NCBI RefSeq assembly: GCF_000443995.1
Contig: NZ_AUMC01000006.1
Coordinates: 434,001 to 498,000 of the forward strand
Source: Bacteriovorax sp. BAL6_X
GTDB lineage: Bacteria; Bdellovibrionota; Bacteriovoracia; Bacteriovoracales; Bacteriovoracaceae
Length of the DNA stretch: 64,000 nucleotides
Direction of reading: 5' to 3'
In this document: positions 1 through 8,050 of the stretch, one piece after another
Position numbering within the stretch: position 1 is the first letter of the stretch
How the letters are laid out: every line of letters starts with the position of its first letter
The notes under the pieces: generated by a model
The model's input: the letters and a program-made list of their open reading frames with translations, nothing else
What the model was told of the DNA's origin: nothing
Databases searched by the model: none
Position numbers and translations under genes: made by a program

Positions 1-458
1 TTAGGTGGTTTTGGAAGAGAGTAAACAATTTGTTTTTGATCTTTTTCTTTGGCCTCAACTTTCTTATTGTCTTTTGTTGCAGTAGTTCTTTCAAATGTAT
101 TTTTTAAGTCATATGGCCTAGAGTGATTTAGATCATTTAAGAAGACTTGCGTTGAATTCTTCTTTTTATTTGCAGCATATTTTGAGCTTTTGCGTTTAGC
201 TTTCTTATTACTTGGCGCAACAGTTTCTTCACTATGTTCTCGTGCTACCGAAGATGGCGCTCTTTTACTAATCGTTGATGTCGTTGAGTTTAGTTTTGCT
301 TTAACCTTAGGCTTAACAAGTTCATATTCGATACCAACTTCTTTCGCTAAATAACTATAAGTATTAGACTTCGTTGCATTATTACCAACAAAGAAGACAT
401 AGCTAAAGCTAAATAATGTTGCCAGGAATAGTCCGACGTATAGTATTGATTTTTTCAA
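1..458 (-). CDS. Partial membrane-anchored Lys/Ser-rich protein (C-terminus beyond left edge)
   Basis: An open frame runs without a stop from a TTG codon at 458 to the left edge, giving at least 152 residues. A GAGGG Shine-Dalgarno lies about 4 bases before the TTG, which supports this non-ATG start. The product begins with two lysines and one hydrophobic stretch (about residues 4-24), which looks like an uncleaved signal anchor or signal peptide. The rest is polar, rich in Lys, Ser and Asn, and probably disordered, with no domain I recognise. It may be an inner-membrane tethered periplasmic or cell-division-type linker protein, but that is a guess. The reading frame and the start are seen directly. 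The function is unknown. Confidence 0.6.
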   Translation of the reverse strand, partial: MKKSILYVGLFLATLFSFSYVFFVGNNATKSNTYSYLAKEVGIEYELVKPKVKAKLNSTTSTISKRAPSSVAREHSEETVAPSNKKAKRKSSKYAANKKKNSTQVFLNDLNHSRPYDLKNTFERTTATKDNKKVEAKEKDQKQIVYSLPKPP

Positions 459-822
459 GATCCCTCACAGGTCATATTTTTTCACTTCGGGTAAAGAAAA
501 TTTATTCTTAAATATTTTCGACTTACCGCTGTATTTCTTTAGTATTTAAACATTTGACGTATAAATTACTAAATTCAGCTACTTATATCGGCTTTTCAGA
601 GATATTATTGAATTTGCTGGCAATTTTTTGTGGAGTTTTAAAAAAATGAAATGTAATTTCAGTATGTTACAAAGTTAGTTGGCTTAACTAAATATTTTTA
701 CATTCATTAATTTAATGGCTTTCTTAAGGATTTCTTGAGGTTTGTACTTAATATTTATTTAGCTAATTGAGAGGCCCAACTAAAAGTTAGGCCTATTATT
801 TTTTTAAAATTGATTGCTACGG
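459..822. other. Intergenic region, 364 bp, no gene seen
   Basis: AT-rich stretch between two minus-strand genes. No open frame with a ribosome site was found on either strand. It must carry the promoter of the left-edge gene. It also contains a short palindrome (GAAAT-GTA-ATTTC, 648-660) and the hairpin at 773-805 described separately. Confidence 0.5.
773..805. terminator. Hairpin downstream of the 106-aa gene, terminator-like
   Basis: GGCCCAACT (773-781) and AGTTAGGCC (785-793) pair over 9 positions with one weak pair and a 3-base loop. A T-rich run follows on the plus strand (794-805), but no U-run follows on the minus strand, which is the strand of the gene just upstream. It is a plausible transcription end, but its direction is uncertain. 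Confidence 0.4.
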
Positions 823-1143
823 TTATTCAGCGGCAAAGTGGCCAATGTAATCAATCGAACATGTATCTGGGTTAACAGCTACTGCAGCATTGAACCAACC
901 TGAGTGCTCTGAACCGATTGCCGAGTAGATAAGCTTGTCTTCATTGAATTGTGCTAGCTTATTTCCTCTATCATTTAGAAGCTCCGTACCTTCTGTTAGG
1001 TACATTAGGTATCTTACTTGAAGTGGACGATCCGCTCTAATTTTTCTTTCAAGTTTCTTGCTTACAATATTGTCACAAGCGATCACATTTGAATTAATTG
1101 CTAAAAATGAGATAAGTGATAAAAGTGTCATTACTAATTTCAT
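823..1143 (-). CDS. Small exported hypothetical protein
   Basis: 106-residue protein with a clear signal peptide: a Lys near the start, a hydrophobic core of about residues 4-18, and a likely cleavage site before the first Cys near residue 23. The mature part is polar and has a second Cys (in the DTCSID segment), so a single disulfide in the periplasm is possible. I recognise no family. It stands alone, with a hairpin 20-50 bp downstream and the divergence region to the Crp/Fnr gene on the other side. The signal peptide is seen directly, the periplasmic location is inferred, and the function is unknown. Confidence 0.7.
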   Translation of the reverse strand: MKLVMTLLSLISFLAINSNVIACDNIVSKKLERKIRADRPLQVRYLMYLTEGTELLNDRGNKLAQFNEDKLIYSAIGSEHSGWFNAAVAVNPDTCSIDYIGHFAAE

Positions 1144-1252
1144 AAGTTGGCCTTTGTGTGGGTTTTAGTTGGCCGCATCCTATCTAAGCAATGTTATATA
1201 GACAAGCTTGCGCTGCCTTAAATGTAAAAATTGCTATGAAATTAACAAGATC

Positions 1253-1867
1253 TTAATAATTCTCAATAGAGTATTTTAGAAGTTTTTGCTCGTCTATAAT
1301 TTCGATACTTCTGCCACTTTTAGTTATTAAACCTGCTAATTCTAGCTCCTTTAAGATTCTTGTAACACTCTCAAAAGTTGAAACTGCAAAATCTGCAACT
1401 TCTTTGCGAGTCCAATGATGTTCCGGGTGCTTAAGTTTTAAATAGACTAGTGCTTCTACAATTCTTGCCTTGGCCGATTTATCTGCCATTCTCGCAAGTC
1501 TTCTTTCTGCATTGCCTAGCTCCCTTGCAAGAATTTTCGTCATATTCTTAAGTAGATCTGGGCTTTGAAGACAAATTTTGTCACATTGTTTACGATCAAT
1601 AAGCATTAATTTTGATTTTGTGAGGCTAATTGAATTGGCGTGATAAGGTTCTTCTAAAAAGTATGAACGATGCCCGAAGATCTCTCCTGGGCCATAGACT
1701 CTTAAAAAGCTCTCTTTACCATTTTCGCTATTATAATAAAGTCCAATAATTCCCTCTTCAACAATATAGAGGAACTGAGGGGCTTCTAATTCTCTGTAAA
1801 TGGCCTGGCCTTTTTGGTACTGACGAAAAATAGGCCGTTCAATATTATTTAAGATTTCCTTTATCAT
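1253..1867 (-). CDS. Crp/Fnr-family transcriptional regulator
   Basis: 204 residues with the usual two-domain layout: a cyclic-nucleotide-binding-like beta-roll (about 10-120), a long dimer helix (about 120-145) and a winged helix-turn-helix (about 150-195). The pocket segment has GHRSYFLEEPYHANS where cAMP-binding members have a GE...R(T/S)A phosphate cassette, so cAMP binding is unlikely. There are no N-terminal cysteines like the iron-sulfur ligands of Fnr, only two mid-protein cysteines (CDKIC). The recognition helix reads FESVTR, keeping the E..(S/T)R pattern of Fnr. A perfect Fnr-type box sits 13 bp before its start codon (1880-1893), so autoregulation is likely. It is divergent from the YeeE/YedE pair and probably controls it. 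Confidence 0.9.
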   Translation of the reverse strand: MIKEILNNIERPIFRQYQKGQAIYRELEAPQFLYIVEEGIIGLYYNSENGKESFLRVYGPGEIFGHRSYFLEEPYHANSISLTKSKLMLIDRKQCDKICLQSPDLLKNMTKILARELGNAERRLARMADKSAKARIVEALVYLKLKHPEHHWTRKEVADFAVSTFESVTRILKELELAGLITKSGRSIEIIDEQKLLKYSIENY

Positions 1868-1879
1868 ATTTTTCCAAAT

Positions 1880-1893
1880 TTGATGGGCATCAA
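1880..1893. promoter_or_regulatory. Perfect Fnr-type operator (TTGAT-N4-ATCAA)
   Basis: TTGATGGGCATCAA is an exact dyad matching the Fnr consensus. It lies 13 bp upstream of the Crp/Fnr start codon and about 90-105 bp upstream of the first YeeE/YedE gene. This is a natural binding site for the neighbouring regulator, acting as repressor on its own gene and perhaps as activator on the divergent transport genes. The match is seen directly; the regulator assignment is inferred. Confidence 0.7.
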
Positions 1894-1984
1894 TGTTAGT
1901 TTATAATCATTATATATAATTAATTAAATTATGTAAGTCTTTGAACTATTGTAAAGGACTGATTTTCAACAAAAAGGTAAGTGT

Positions 1985-2392
1985 ATGACTAACTCTCTAT
2001 GGCCACTATTTGGCGGGATTTTAATCGGAACTTCTGCCGCTCTTTTACTCTATTTTAATGGGCGTGTTGCAGGGATTTCTGGAATACTTTTCAATTGTCA
2101 TAAGAAAAATGACGGTGGTCATTGGCGAATCTTTTTTATTCTTGGGCTTTTACTAGGTGGACTTGTGGTTAAATTGGTGGGGCCAAGTTTTTTAGATTAT
2201 TCTCTCAATCTTTCATATACTAAGGCCATCATTGCTGGCCTATTTGTCGGTGCAGGAACACATTTGGGTTCAGGTTGTACAAGTGGGCACGGTGTATGTG
2301 GACTTTCACGTTTCTCAATGCGATCGCTGGTTGCAACAATCACTTTTATGGCCGTAGCTATCGCTGTTGTCTCTTTAATGGGGTTATTATAA
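1985..2392 (+). CDS. YeeE/YedE family sulfur-compound transport protein, first half
   Basis: 135-residue integral membrane protein with about four hydrophobic segments and the YeeE/YedE (DUF395) signature GCTSGHGVCG at about residues 97-106. In that family the conserved Cys carries thiosulfate- or persulfide-type sulfur across the membrane. AAAAAGG lies upstream of the ATG. The stop overlaps the next ATG by one base (TAATG), so the two half-size proteins are translationally coupled and likely form one transporter. Such pairs beside a Crp/Fnr regulator are often linked to sulfide or thiosulfate handling; that role is inferred here. Confidence 0.85.
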   Translation: MTNSLWPLFGGILIGTSAALLLYFNGRVAGISGILFNCHKKNDGGHWRIFFILGLLLGGLVVKLVGPSFLDYSLNLSYTKAIIAGLFVGAGTHLGSGCTSGHGVCGLSRFSMRSLVATITFMAVAIAVVSLMGLL

Positions 2393-2808
2393 TGAAAAAG
2401 TTTACAAGTTTAATTTCAGGAATGATATTTGGCATTGGTTTAACTATTTCAGGGATGGTGAATCCAAAAAAAGTCATTGGTTTCCTAGATATCTTCTCTC
2501 TACAGGGAGGATGGGATGCATCTCTTGCCTTTGTAATGGGGGGGGCCGTTGTTATTGGTATTTTTGCCACTAAGTATATTACTAAGCGTGAAACTCCTAT
2601 TTTTGATGTCAAATTTCACTTACCAACTAAGATGAAGATCGATAAGAGACTAGTATCAGGTGCAGTTCTGTTTGGAGTTGGTTGGGGGATTGCAGGGATT
2701 TGTCCTGGACCGGCCATTGTAAATCTGATTAATATTTCTGCTCCAATAGTTATATTTGTAATTGCAATGTTTGCGGGCTCTCAAATCTCTAAGAAATTAG
2801 CTCCCTAA
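2392..2808 (+). CDS. YeeE/YedE-like (DUF6691 type) membrane protein, second half
   Basis: 138 residues starting at the ATG that overlaps the previous stop by one base; a longer upstream frame is only a shadow of the first gene. It has about four membrane segments, an N-terminal GMIFGIGLTISGMVNPKKV stretch and a GICPGPA motif near residue 103, both typical of the partner half of two-gene YeeE/YedE systems. The Cys in GICPGPA is the likely counterpart of the sulfur-carrying Cys in the first half. It is predicted to work with the preceding protein in the inner membrane to take up a small sulfur compound. Confidence 0.85.
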   Translation: MKKFTSLISGMIFGIGLTISGMVNPKKVIGFLDIFSLQGGWDASLAFVMGGAVVIGIFATKYITKRETPIFDVKFHLPTKMKIDKRLVSGAVLFGVGWGIAGICPGPAIVNLINISAPIVIFVIAMFAGSQISKKLAP

Positions 2809-2832
2809 TGGAGTCTTCTAAGATAATTCTTA

Positions 2833-2867
2833 TATGTGTCAACTAGTCTTATTGACTAGGGCACATA
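2833..2867. terminator. Long interrupted hairpin after the YeeE/YedE pair
   Basis: TATGTG (2833-2838) pairs with CACATA (2862-2867), and CTAGTC (2843-2848) pairs with GACTAG (2854-2859), around a TTATT loop with a small internal bulge. It lies between the transporter pair and the histidine kinase gene. No strong U-run follows, so it may be a weak terminator, an mRNA-stability element or, because it is near-palindromic, an operator for the kinase gene. Confidence 0.4.
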
Positions 2868-2886
2868 AAATTATTACTCTTATCTA

Positions 2887-4233
2887 ATGTATGAATATTT
2901 ACATCAATTTTCGCTTAATTTTTGGCTGGCATTTGGCTATATTCTGATTGCCCTTGGAGCTGCGACTTATTTAATCTCATTAGGTGTAACAAGTATTCAT
3001 CTTAATCGACTAAGCCAAAATGCTCAGTCTTCTCCTATTAAAACAGTTGTGATGTGCTTTTCTCAAGCAGCTGTTTGCTTAATTATTGTTACTAATTTCT
3101 TTTTTCCTCTATATTCGATTTACAAAGTACCTTTAACATTGGTGATGTTTATTTTCACCTATACTGCTAGATACTATTATTGGCATAACCTTTCAGAAGT
3201 ATTTAACGAGAATAAAACTTTGAGAGTTATCTATAATGCTATTGTATTGGGGGCCATTGGTTGTTGCCTCATTCATCTATTTTGGTTCTTTATGAAAGGG
3301 CCGGGACCTTGTTGTCTTGGGGAACAATTTGTTAAAAACCCTGCTTCAAATTATATCTTAAAGGTACAGATACCTTATCTAATGAATGATAGTTTTACTA
3401 CTTTTGTGAAGTTTTTTACAATTTCAGTATCGCTTGTCTATATTCGTTTTTTTATAGTCTCATTAAAATCTCGCGACTACCTCATGATACTTGGTCTCTT
3501 CCTCAGTGTTTTAAATATTTTCTATACGACGAGCTATCATGCCTTTGGATTTAAATATTGGATACCTCTCTACTTTGTAGTGGACTTATTAGAGTATACA
3601 AGGTTACAGCAATTGGAGGTATCTCATTTTGCGAAAAAACTTAAAGAGCAAAAGCAATCATATAATTCTATGATTCATGACTTATCGAATCCATTACAAT
3701 TTACAAACCTACGTTTACAAAGGCTTAAGCGAGAAGCCCCTTTAAGTGAATCCAAAGAAGTAAAGGCCATTTATGAAGGGACAAAAAGTGCTATCGATAT
3801 TTTAAATAATTATAAAAATCTAGGCTCGAATGACTCTTTGATTTCGGATGTTGTTGAAGAAGTAATTTCAATTTTTCCCGACGCTAATATTATCTATACA
3901 AGGCCATTTAAAGAGGTGAGTGTTAATAAGGGGATCATTAAAAACTCATTGCTGAACTTGATAAAGAATTCACACGAGGCACTACGAGAAGATCTAGAGT
4001 GGATTAAAATTATAATTAACAACGTTGAAGATCGTCTTGTTATTAAGATAATCGATAACGGCAAATTTGTTGATTTCAAATCCCCTGAGTTGGCCTTTGA
4101 GTTTGGTGCGTCTAGTAAAGGTGACAAGAGGGGAGTAGGCCTTTATTCAATCAAGAAAGAAATTGAAAACTTAAATGGTAAATTGAAATTAGATAATGAA
4201 GAATCTTTCACCTGTTTTACAATAGAGATTTAA
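2887..4233 (+). CDS. Membrane-bound sensor histidine kinase
   Basis: 448 residues. The first 245 or so hold about seven hydrophobic segments with a GPGPCC motif in a loop near residue 140. A short coiled coil leads into the kinase part: H-box MIHDLSNPLQ with the phospho-accepting His at about 264, N-box NSLLNLIKNSHEAL at about 352-365, a modest G1 box (DNGKFVD) and G2 GVGLYSI near 417. It ends without a receiver domain, and no response regulator lies nearby, so its partner is elsewhere. The membrane part is duplicated in the next gene, two bases downstream. No good ribosome site precedes the ATG, so the exact start is less certain. Confidence 0.85.
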   Translation: MYEYLHQFSLNFWLAFGYILIALGAATYLISLGVTSIHLNRLSQNAQSSPIKTVVMCFSQAAVCLIIVTNFFFPLYSIYKVPLTLVMFIFTYTARYYYWHNLSEVFNENKTLRVIYNAIVLGAIGCCLIHLFWFFMKGPGPCCLGEQFVKNPASNYILKVQIPYLMNDSFTTFVKFFTISVSLVYIRFFIVSLKSRDYLMILGLFLSVLNIFYTTSYHAFGFKYWIPLYFVVDLLEYTRLQQLEVSHFAKKLKEQKQSYNSMIHDLSNPLQFTNLRLQRLKREAPLSESKEVKAIYEGTKSAIDILNNYKNLGSNDSLISDVVEEVISIFPDANIIYTRPFKEVSVNKGIIKNSLLNLIKNSHEALREDLEWIKIIINNVEDRLVIKIIDNGKFVDFKSPELAFEFGASSKGDKRGVGLYSIKKEIENLNGKLKLDNEESFTCFTIEI

Positions 4234-4234
4234 A

Positions 4235-4972
4235 ATGATGTTTGAAATGAGCTTAAATCACAGTATTGTAAAATTAATTCCTGCTATTTATAGTATATTC
4301 ACTTTTATTATAGGGCTCAGTTTTCTTTTTCTAAGCTTAAGTACTTTACGTTTAAGACATATATATAAATCGTCTCTAAAGGTAGAGAGAATGCTTTTTT
4401 GTCAGGCCATTATTTGCTTTTTAGTTAGCTCTCTTATATTTGTTCCGTACTATTCAGATTATAAAGTTGGCGTCACTTTATTGGTCTTTCTCTTGCTTTT
4501 TTTGGCACGCTTTGAGTTATGGAAAATTTTAAGTAAGGTTTTAGAAGAGCATAAACTCCTTAGGATAATGTATAAAATTGTTGTCTACTTGGCGATATTC
4601 ATTTTTGGTATCCACTATATACTTTACTTAGTGGAGGGAAGTGGCTCGTGTTGTATAAGTGATGATGTCATCTCCAAAACAACTAATGAGTTAACTAAAC
4701 TAATCCTACCCTTTAATATGAGTAAGCTTTTAACTGCTTCTTATCAAATTGTTGCCTTTCTTAGTTTATTAATTTATATACGTTTTGCTTTTCTAGCATA
4801 TAAAAAGGTCGACAAATTTCTATTTGCCGGCCTAATGATTAATATCTTTTATTATTCGTATTTCTTCTTAAATTTTTTAGTCGTCCATAATTATTGGATA
4901 CCAATATTCTATCTTGCAGATTTCGTCATCTATTTGAGGTTGATGAGATTTACTCGAAAAAAGTTTGCTTAG
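4235..4972 (+). CDS. Kinase-less paralogue of the preceding sensor's membrane domain
   Basis: 245-residue protein of about seven membrane segments that aligns with the N-terminal half of the upstream histidine kinase: the shared pattern AR...W..LS.V..E.K.LR..Y is clear around residues 88-112, and a GSGSCC motif stands where the kinase has GPGPCC. It ends where the kinase would begin its coiled coil. The two genes are one base apart and so co-transcribed. It may pair with the kinase, compete with it for a ligand, or be a relic of duplication. Its stop overlaps the convergent lipoprotein gene by 4 bp. Function is inferred only from the paralogy. Confidence 0.8.
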   Translation: MMFEMSLNHSIVKLIPAIYSIFTFIIGLSFLFLSLSTLRLRHIYKSSLKVERMLFCQAIICFLVSSLIFVPYYSDYKVGVTLLVFLLLFLARFELWKILSKVLEEHKLLRIMYKIVVYLAIFIFGIHYILYLVEGSGSCCISDDVISKTTNELTKLILPFNMSKLLTASYQIVAFLSLLIYIRFAFLAYKKVDKFLFAGLMINIFYYSYFFLNFLVVHNYWIPIFYLADFVIYLRLMRFTRKKFA

Positions 4973-5409
4973 TCACACTTTCCAAGTTCAAAATTAATTG
5001 TACCGTAGCCATTAACACACGATGAACAATCCATTTTTGCCTTAACTTGATCTCCTGGAGCTATTCCAAAGTTAGCACCTCCCCCTGGGAAGCCAACAGG
5101 AGTACCCATTGGAGTGTCGTTTAAGACTACTTCAAAGGTTGCACCTGAGACGTCCCCTGACTTCATATCAACATATATATTTTCTATGCACCAGTATTGA
5201 GATGAATTAAAACCTTCGACATCAGTTGCATTTGTACCAACTTGATTTTGAATTCCGAAATACCAAGATAAAGTTGAATCAGCATTAAAAAATTCAAAAG
5301 AGATGACGGCCCTATTGTTATTTTCAAAAAGGTAGGCATTTCCATCTGCGTCAGTTTTAAAGCATGAAGATAATCCTAGTAGTGTTGTAATTAGTAGTAG
5401 CGCTCTCAT
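4969..5409 (-). CDS. Putative lipoprotein
   Basis: 146 residues with a lipoprotein signal (hydrophobic core then LSSC, lipidated Cys at about residue 16). The following Phe at +2 suggests outer-membrane sorting by the usual rule. The mature domain is short, beta-rich in look, with paired cysteines near the C-terminus (CSSC and a final Cys). Its ATG overlaps the stop of the FecR-barrel gene by one base, so it is made together with that outer-membrane protein and may be its periplasmic-face partner. No family is recognised. Confidence 0.75.
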   Translation of the reverse strand: MRALLLITTLLGLSSCFKTDADGNAYLFENNNRAVISFEFFNADSTLSWYFGIQNQVGTNATDVEGFNSSQYWCIENIYVDMKSGDVSGATFEVVLNDTPMGTPVGFPGGGANFGIAPGDQVKAKMDCSSCVNGYGTINFELGKCD

Positions 5410-7100
5410 TAAAACTCCATTTCATATAAGACGCTAAAGTCTTTATTTTTAACAATGATATCTTTTGCGATATATTCGCGGTGTAAGAAATTGAATAAGA
5501 CAGCAGTTGATTTAGATAGGTGTCTTCTTGCACCAAGTTCAAAGCCTTTTCCTGAGTAAATAGCAACATTAGGGTGACTAGAGTCAACAATATATGAGCG
5601 GTATCCCGTTAAGAAACTCCAATTGTCACTGTAATCATACTCAGCTCCAAATTTTATATAGGGTGCAAACTGCGTTCTTTGATCCATTACTGGAGTAAGG
5701 CTATTTTCAAATCGAGCTGTTAGAAACATTTCATTGTTTAAGAAAAAACCAGTAGTAACTCTAAAGCGGTTATTTAATCGGTAGTATGCTTGAACTCCTA
5801 ACTCAAAAGTTAAAATGTCGTCATCCATATCTTCTGCTTCAAGGTCTCCGCGGTCCATGAAGTAGGCATGAATACCAAGAATATACTCAAGGAATAATTG
5901 TTGATTTAAAACATGACGGTAGTGACCAATAAGATCGGCCCCAAGGCCGCCATAATTATCGGCATCGCTTCCATTGTTATTTTCCATATTGGCGTAGTTC
6001 ATTTGTTTAATACTTAATCCAGTTTTAAGTCCCCAGGAATTTTTCATCCCTGCTAGCCTAGCTGGTCCAGCGCTTGGCCCATGATCAACAACTTCATGGC
6101 CTTGAACTTCTTTGTATTCAATTTTCTCATTAAGTTTTTTTACAACTTCTTTCGTTTCTTCGTCTTGCTTTTTTGCGACAAATCCCTTCTTCTTATCAAG
6201 CTCTATTCCTTTAGCAGCAACAAATTGTCCCGTATTCTTATCGACACTACCAATGTTGAGTGTTTCATCTTGAATCGCAGGAATAAAGATAGCTGATTCA
6301 AGGTCGACGATAGCACCGTTTTTTGGAACTTCATCAGTATCGATATCATTTCCATAGAGCTTAGAGATTTCTTTCTTACTTAAATCTTTACTACTAGCAA
6401 GTTGAATATCGCTCCTTTTAACACTTTCAAGATTTTCGTTCTTATCAAGTGCAATTAACTGATTTGGATTTACTTTCTGTGGTGGGATTTCGTCGTATAG
6501 GTGAGCGTACGTTGTCGAGGCCGTACCTTTTTTTACGATTGTTACATCATCACGGTCGACATTATCTTTAACTGTTTTTTCTGGATCTATACTTTCGCTA
6601 TTGATCTTTTTAACAGCAACCTCACCCTCGAGTGTCACAACTGATGTGGCCTGATTTTCCTGACTTACCACCGTAACAAACTCTGTTCCACGTACACCTA
6701 AGGCCATGGTCTTTGTCTTTACATAAGCTTTGTTAAAGGCACTATGTCCTTTTGATTTTTTTGCTGGGACAATCTTTGAACGCATTTTCCCATTTAAAAC
6801 CTGAATAATACTTCCAGCTTTCTTTTCGATTTTCGTAAGTTCAATTTTTGAATTTGGCCCAACGACGATATAACTACCATCTTCTAGAATTTCGATCTTC
6901 ACAAAAGAGCGCAACCTCGTGACAATTGAAGTATTTTCTTTAAGAAGTTGACCTTTCTTTATCCAGCTTGCCTGCATGGCACCTGGAGGAAGCTGAGAAA
7001 CTTTTCCTCGAATGTTGACGACCTTAGCGAAGGCCGCAATTGCGTTTGCTTGAAAAAGGCTAAGTGGTATTAAAATGAGTGATAATTTAAGTAGATTCAT
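5409..7100 (-). CDS. FecR-domain protein with C-terminal outer-membrane beta-barrel
   Basis: About 563 residues. A signal peptide is followed by a FecR domain (about 25-150) containing VVGPNSKIEL and LGVRGTEF, the typical FecR core. A charged linker (about 160-330) includes the segment VDLESAIFIP and G-QFVAAKGIELDKKKGF, also present in the paralogue at 60143. The C-terminal 200 residues alternate in a barrel-like way and end in an aromatic-rich strand, MEF. FecR domains usually sense or bind at the periplasmic face; here the fusion to a barrel suggests an outer-membrane or surface-envelope role. An alternative ATG lies 12 bases upstream (7112); the internal ATG was preferred for the GGA about 11 bases before it, but both are possible. 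Confidence 0.8.
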   Translation of the reverse strand: MNLLKLSLILIPLSLFQANAIAAFAKVVNIRGKVSQLPPGAMQASWIKKGQLLKENTSIVTRLRSFVKIEILEDGSYIVVGPNSKIELTKIEKKAGSIIQVLNGKMRSKIVPAKKSKGHSAFNKAYVKTKTMALGVRGTEFVTVVSQENQATSVVTLEGEVAVKKINSESIDPEKTVKDNVDRDDVTIVKKGTASTTYAHLYDEIPPQKVNPNQLIALDKNENLESVKRSDIQLASSKDLSKKEISKLYGNDIDTDEVPKNGAIVDLESAIFIPAIQDETLNIGSVDKNTGQFVAAKGIELDKKKGFVAKKQDEETKEVVKKLNEKIEYKEVQGHEVVDHGPSAGPARLAGMKNSWGLKTGLSIKQMNYANMENNNGSDADNYGGLGADLIGHYRHVLNQQLFLEYILGIHAYFMDRGDLEAEDMDDDILTFELGVQAYYRLNNRFRVTTGFFLNNEMFLTARFENSLTPVMDQRTQFAPYIKFGAEYDYSDNWSFLTGYRSYIVDSSHPNVAIYSGKGFELGARRHLSKSTAVLFNFLHREYIAKDIIVKNKDFSVLYEMEF

Positions 7101-7168
7101 AAAAGTAAACATCCGTGTTTAATTAATTTACTTAATTATAAATAAAAAACAGGTGAATGTTTACTTTT
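7101..7168 (-). repeat. 12-bp inverted repeat around the FecR-barrel start
   Basis: AAAAGTAAACAT (7101-7112) and ATGTTTACTTTT (7157-7168) are exact inverted copies separated by 44 bases. One arm covers the alternative start codon and ribosome site region of the FecR-barrel gene. The arms are AT-rich, so chance is a real possibility. Confidence 0.35.
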
Positions 7169-7179
7169 TTTTACTTTCT

Positions 7180-7656
7180 TTAAACAGATTCAGATGCAGT
7201 CTGTAGATAATTTTGTAAACCAATTTTATCAATTAGTGAAAGTTGAGTTTCTAGCCAATCAATATGATCATTTTCAGTATCTGAAAGAAGCTCTAAAAGT
7301 ATATCTCTTGAGACATAGTCATTAACTGATTCACATATAGCAATTGCCTCTCGGAGTAATTTACTATTTTCAACTTCATATTGAAGTTCGTCTGATATTA
7401 ACTGCTTCACATCGCGACTTGGCTTATACGGAAGGCGAGTCCCTAGTTCTGGTAGCCCTTCTAGAAAAATAATTCTTTCAATTAGCTTTGTTGCATGGAT
7501 TGTTTCATCATCTTTTTCATGATCAATACGCTCAAAAAGCTTAGTTAGGCCCATATCTTGGAAAAGGCGTGAGTGAAGGAAGTAGAGATCGATGGCCGAT
7601 AGCTCTTGCGTTAGTAACTTATTAAAAATATTGATAACATCTTGATTTCCCTTCAT
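7180..7656 (-). CDS. bfr: Bacterioferritin (iron storage), haem ligand missing
   Basis: 158 residues, the standard length. The start at 7656 is fixed by AAAGGAG five bases upstream and by the conserved first residues MKG; the longer frame is not needed. The four-helix ferritin core keeps the di-iron ferroxidase residues: E18, E51, H54, E94 and the E-x-x-H pair at 128/131 (shifted by one residue relative to E. coli). At position 52 the usual haem-ligating Met is Thr, so this subunit probably does not bind haem between dimers. It would oxidise and store iron in the cytoplasm. It lies just upstream of the FecR-barrel gene on the same strand, separated by 79 bp. Confidence 0.92.
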   Translation of the reverse strand: MKGNQDVINIFNKLLTQELSAIDLYFLHSRLFQDMGLTKLFERIDHEKDDETIHATKLIERIIFLEGLPELGTRLPYKPSRDVKQLISDELQYEVENSKLLREAIAICESVNDYVSRDILLELLSDTENDHIDWLETQLSLIDKIGLQNYLQTASESV

Positions 7657-7786
7657 TTTTTCTCCTTTCATAAAGCATACATGAAAGGTGACTTTTTTTA
7701 AATACAATAATAGTTGATTAAGATGCTAAAGTTATTCTTAATAATATCCGATAAAAACACTACGTAATTTGGACGTAGGAGGAATT

Positions 7787-8020
7787 ATGAAAAAGTTAAT
7801 GGCCATGGCCGTATTAGGGCTAACGCTCGTTTCTTGTGGGTCATCCCCCCAGCGAGATATTGCCTCAGTTGATGGTGCTTGTTCACTGCAAAAGCATCCA
7901 GCAAAGAATCATTATCGTATCTTGATTAATGAGAAACCTCATAGCCAGTATTGGTATACAAAAGGTGATGCATTGAAAATTCAAGATTCATTCTCAAAAA
8001 AAGGAATGTGCGCTAACTAG
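7787..8020 (+). CDS. Small lipoprotein
   Basis: 77 residues starting at the ATG preceded by GGAGGAAT. A lipobox LVSC puts the lipidated Cys at about residue 16, followed by GSS. The mature part has two further cysteines (near the middle and close to the end), which could form a disulfide. No family is recognised. It is single, with a strong bidirectional terminator 30 bp downstream. The lipoprotein nature is clear; the role is unknown. Confidence 0.75.
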   Translation: MKKLMAMAVLGLTLVSCGSSPQRDIASVDGACSLQKHPAKNHYRILINEKPHSQYWYTKGDALKIQDSFSKKGMCAN

Positions 8021-8050
8021 AATAAATTATAATGGGAGAGAAATAAAAAA

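Noticed and set aside
2275-2391. Upstream extension of the second YeeE/YedE gene
   Set aside because: It overlaps the first YeeE/YedE gene in another frame; the TAATG junction at 2390-2394 is the natural start.
2358-2612. Antisense 84-residue frame over the YeeE/YedE genes
   Set aside because: Shadow of the real plus-strand genes, without its own ribosome site or domain.
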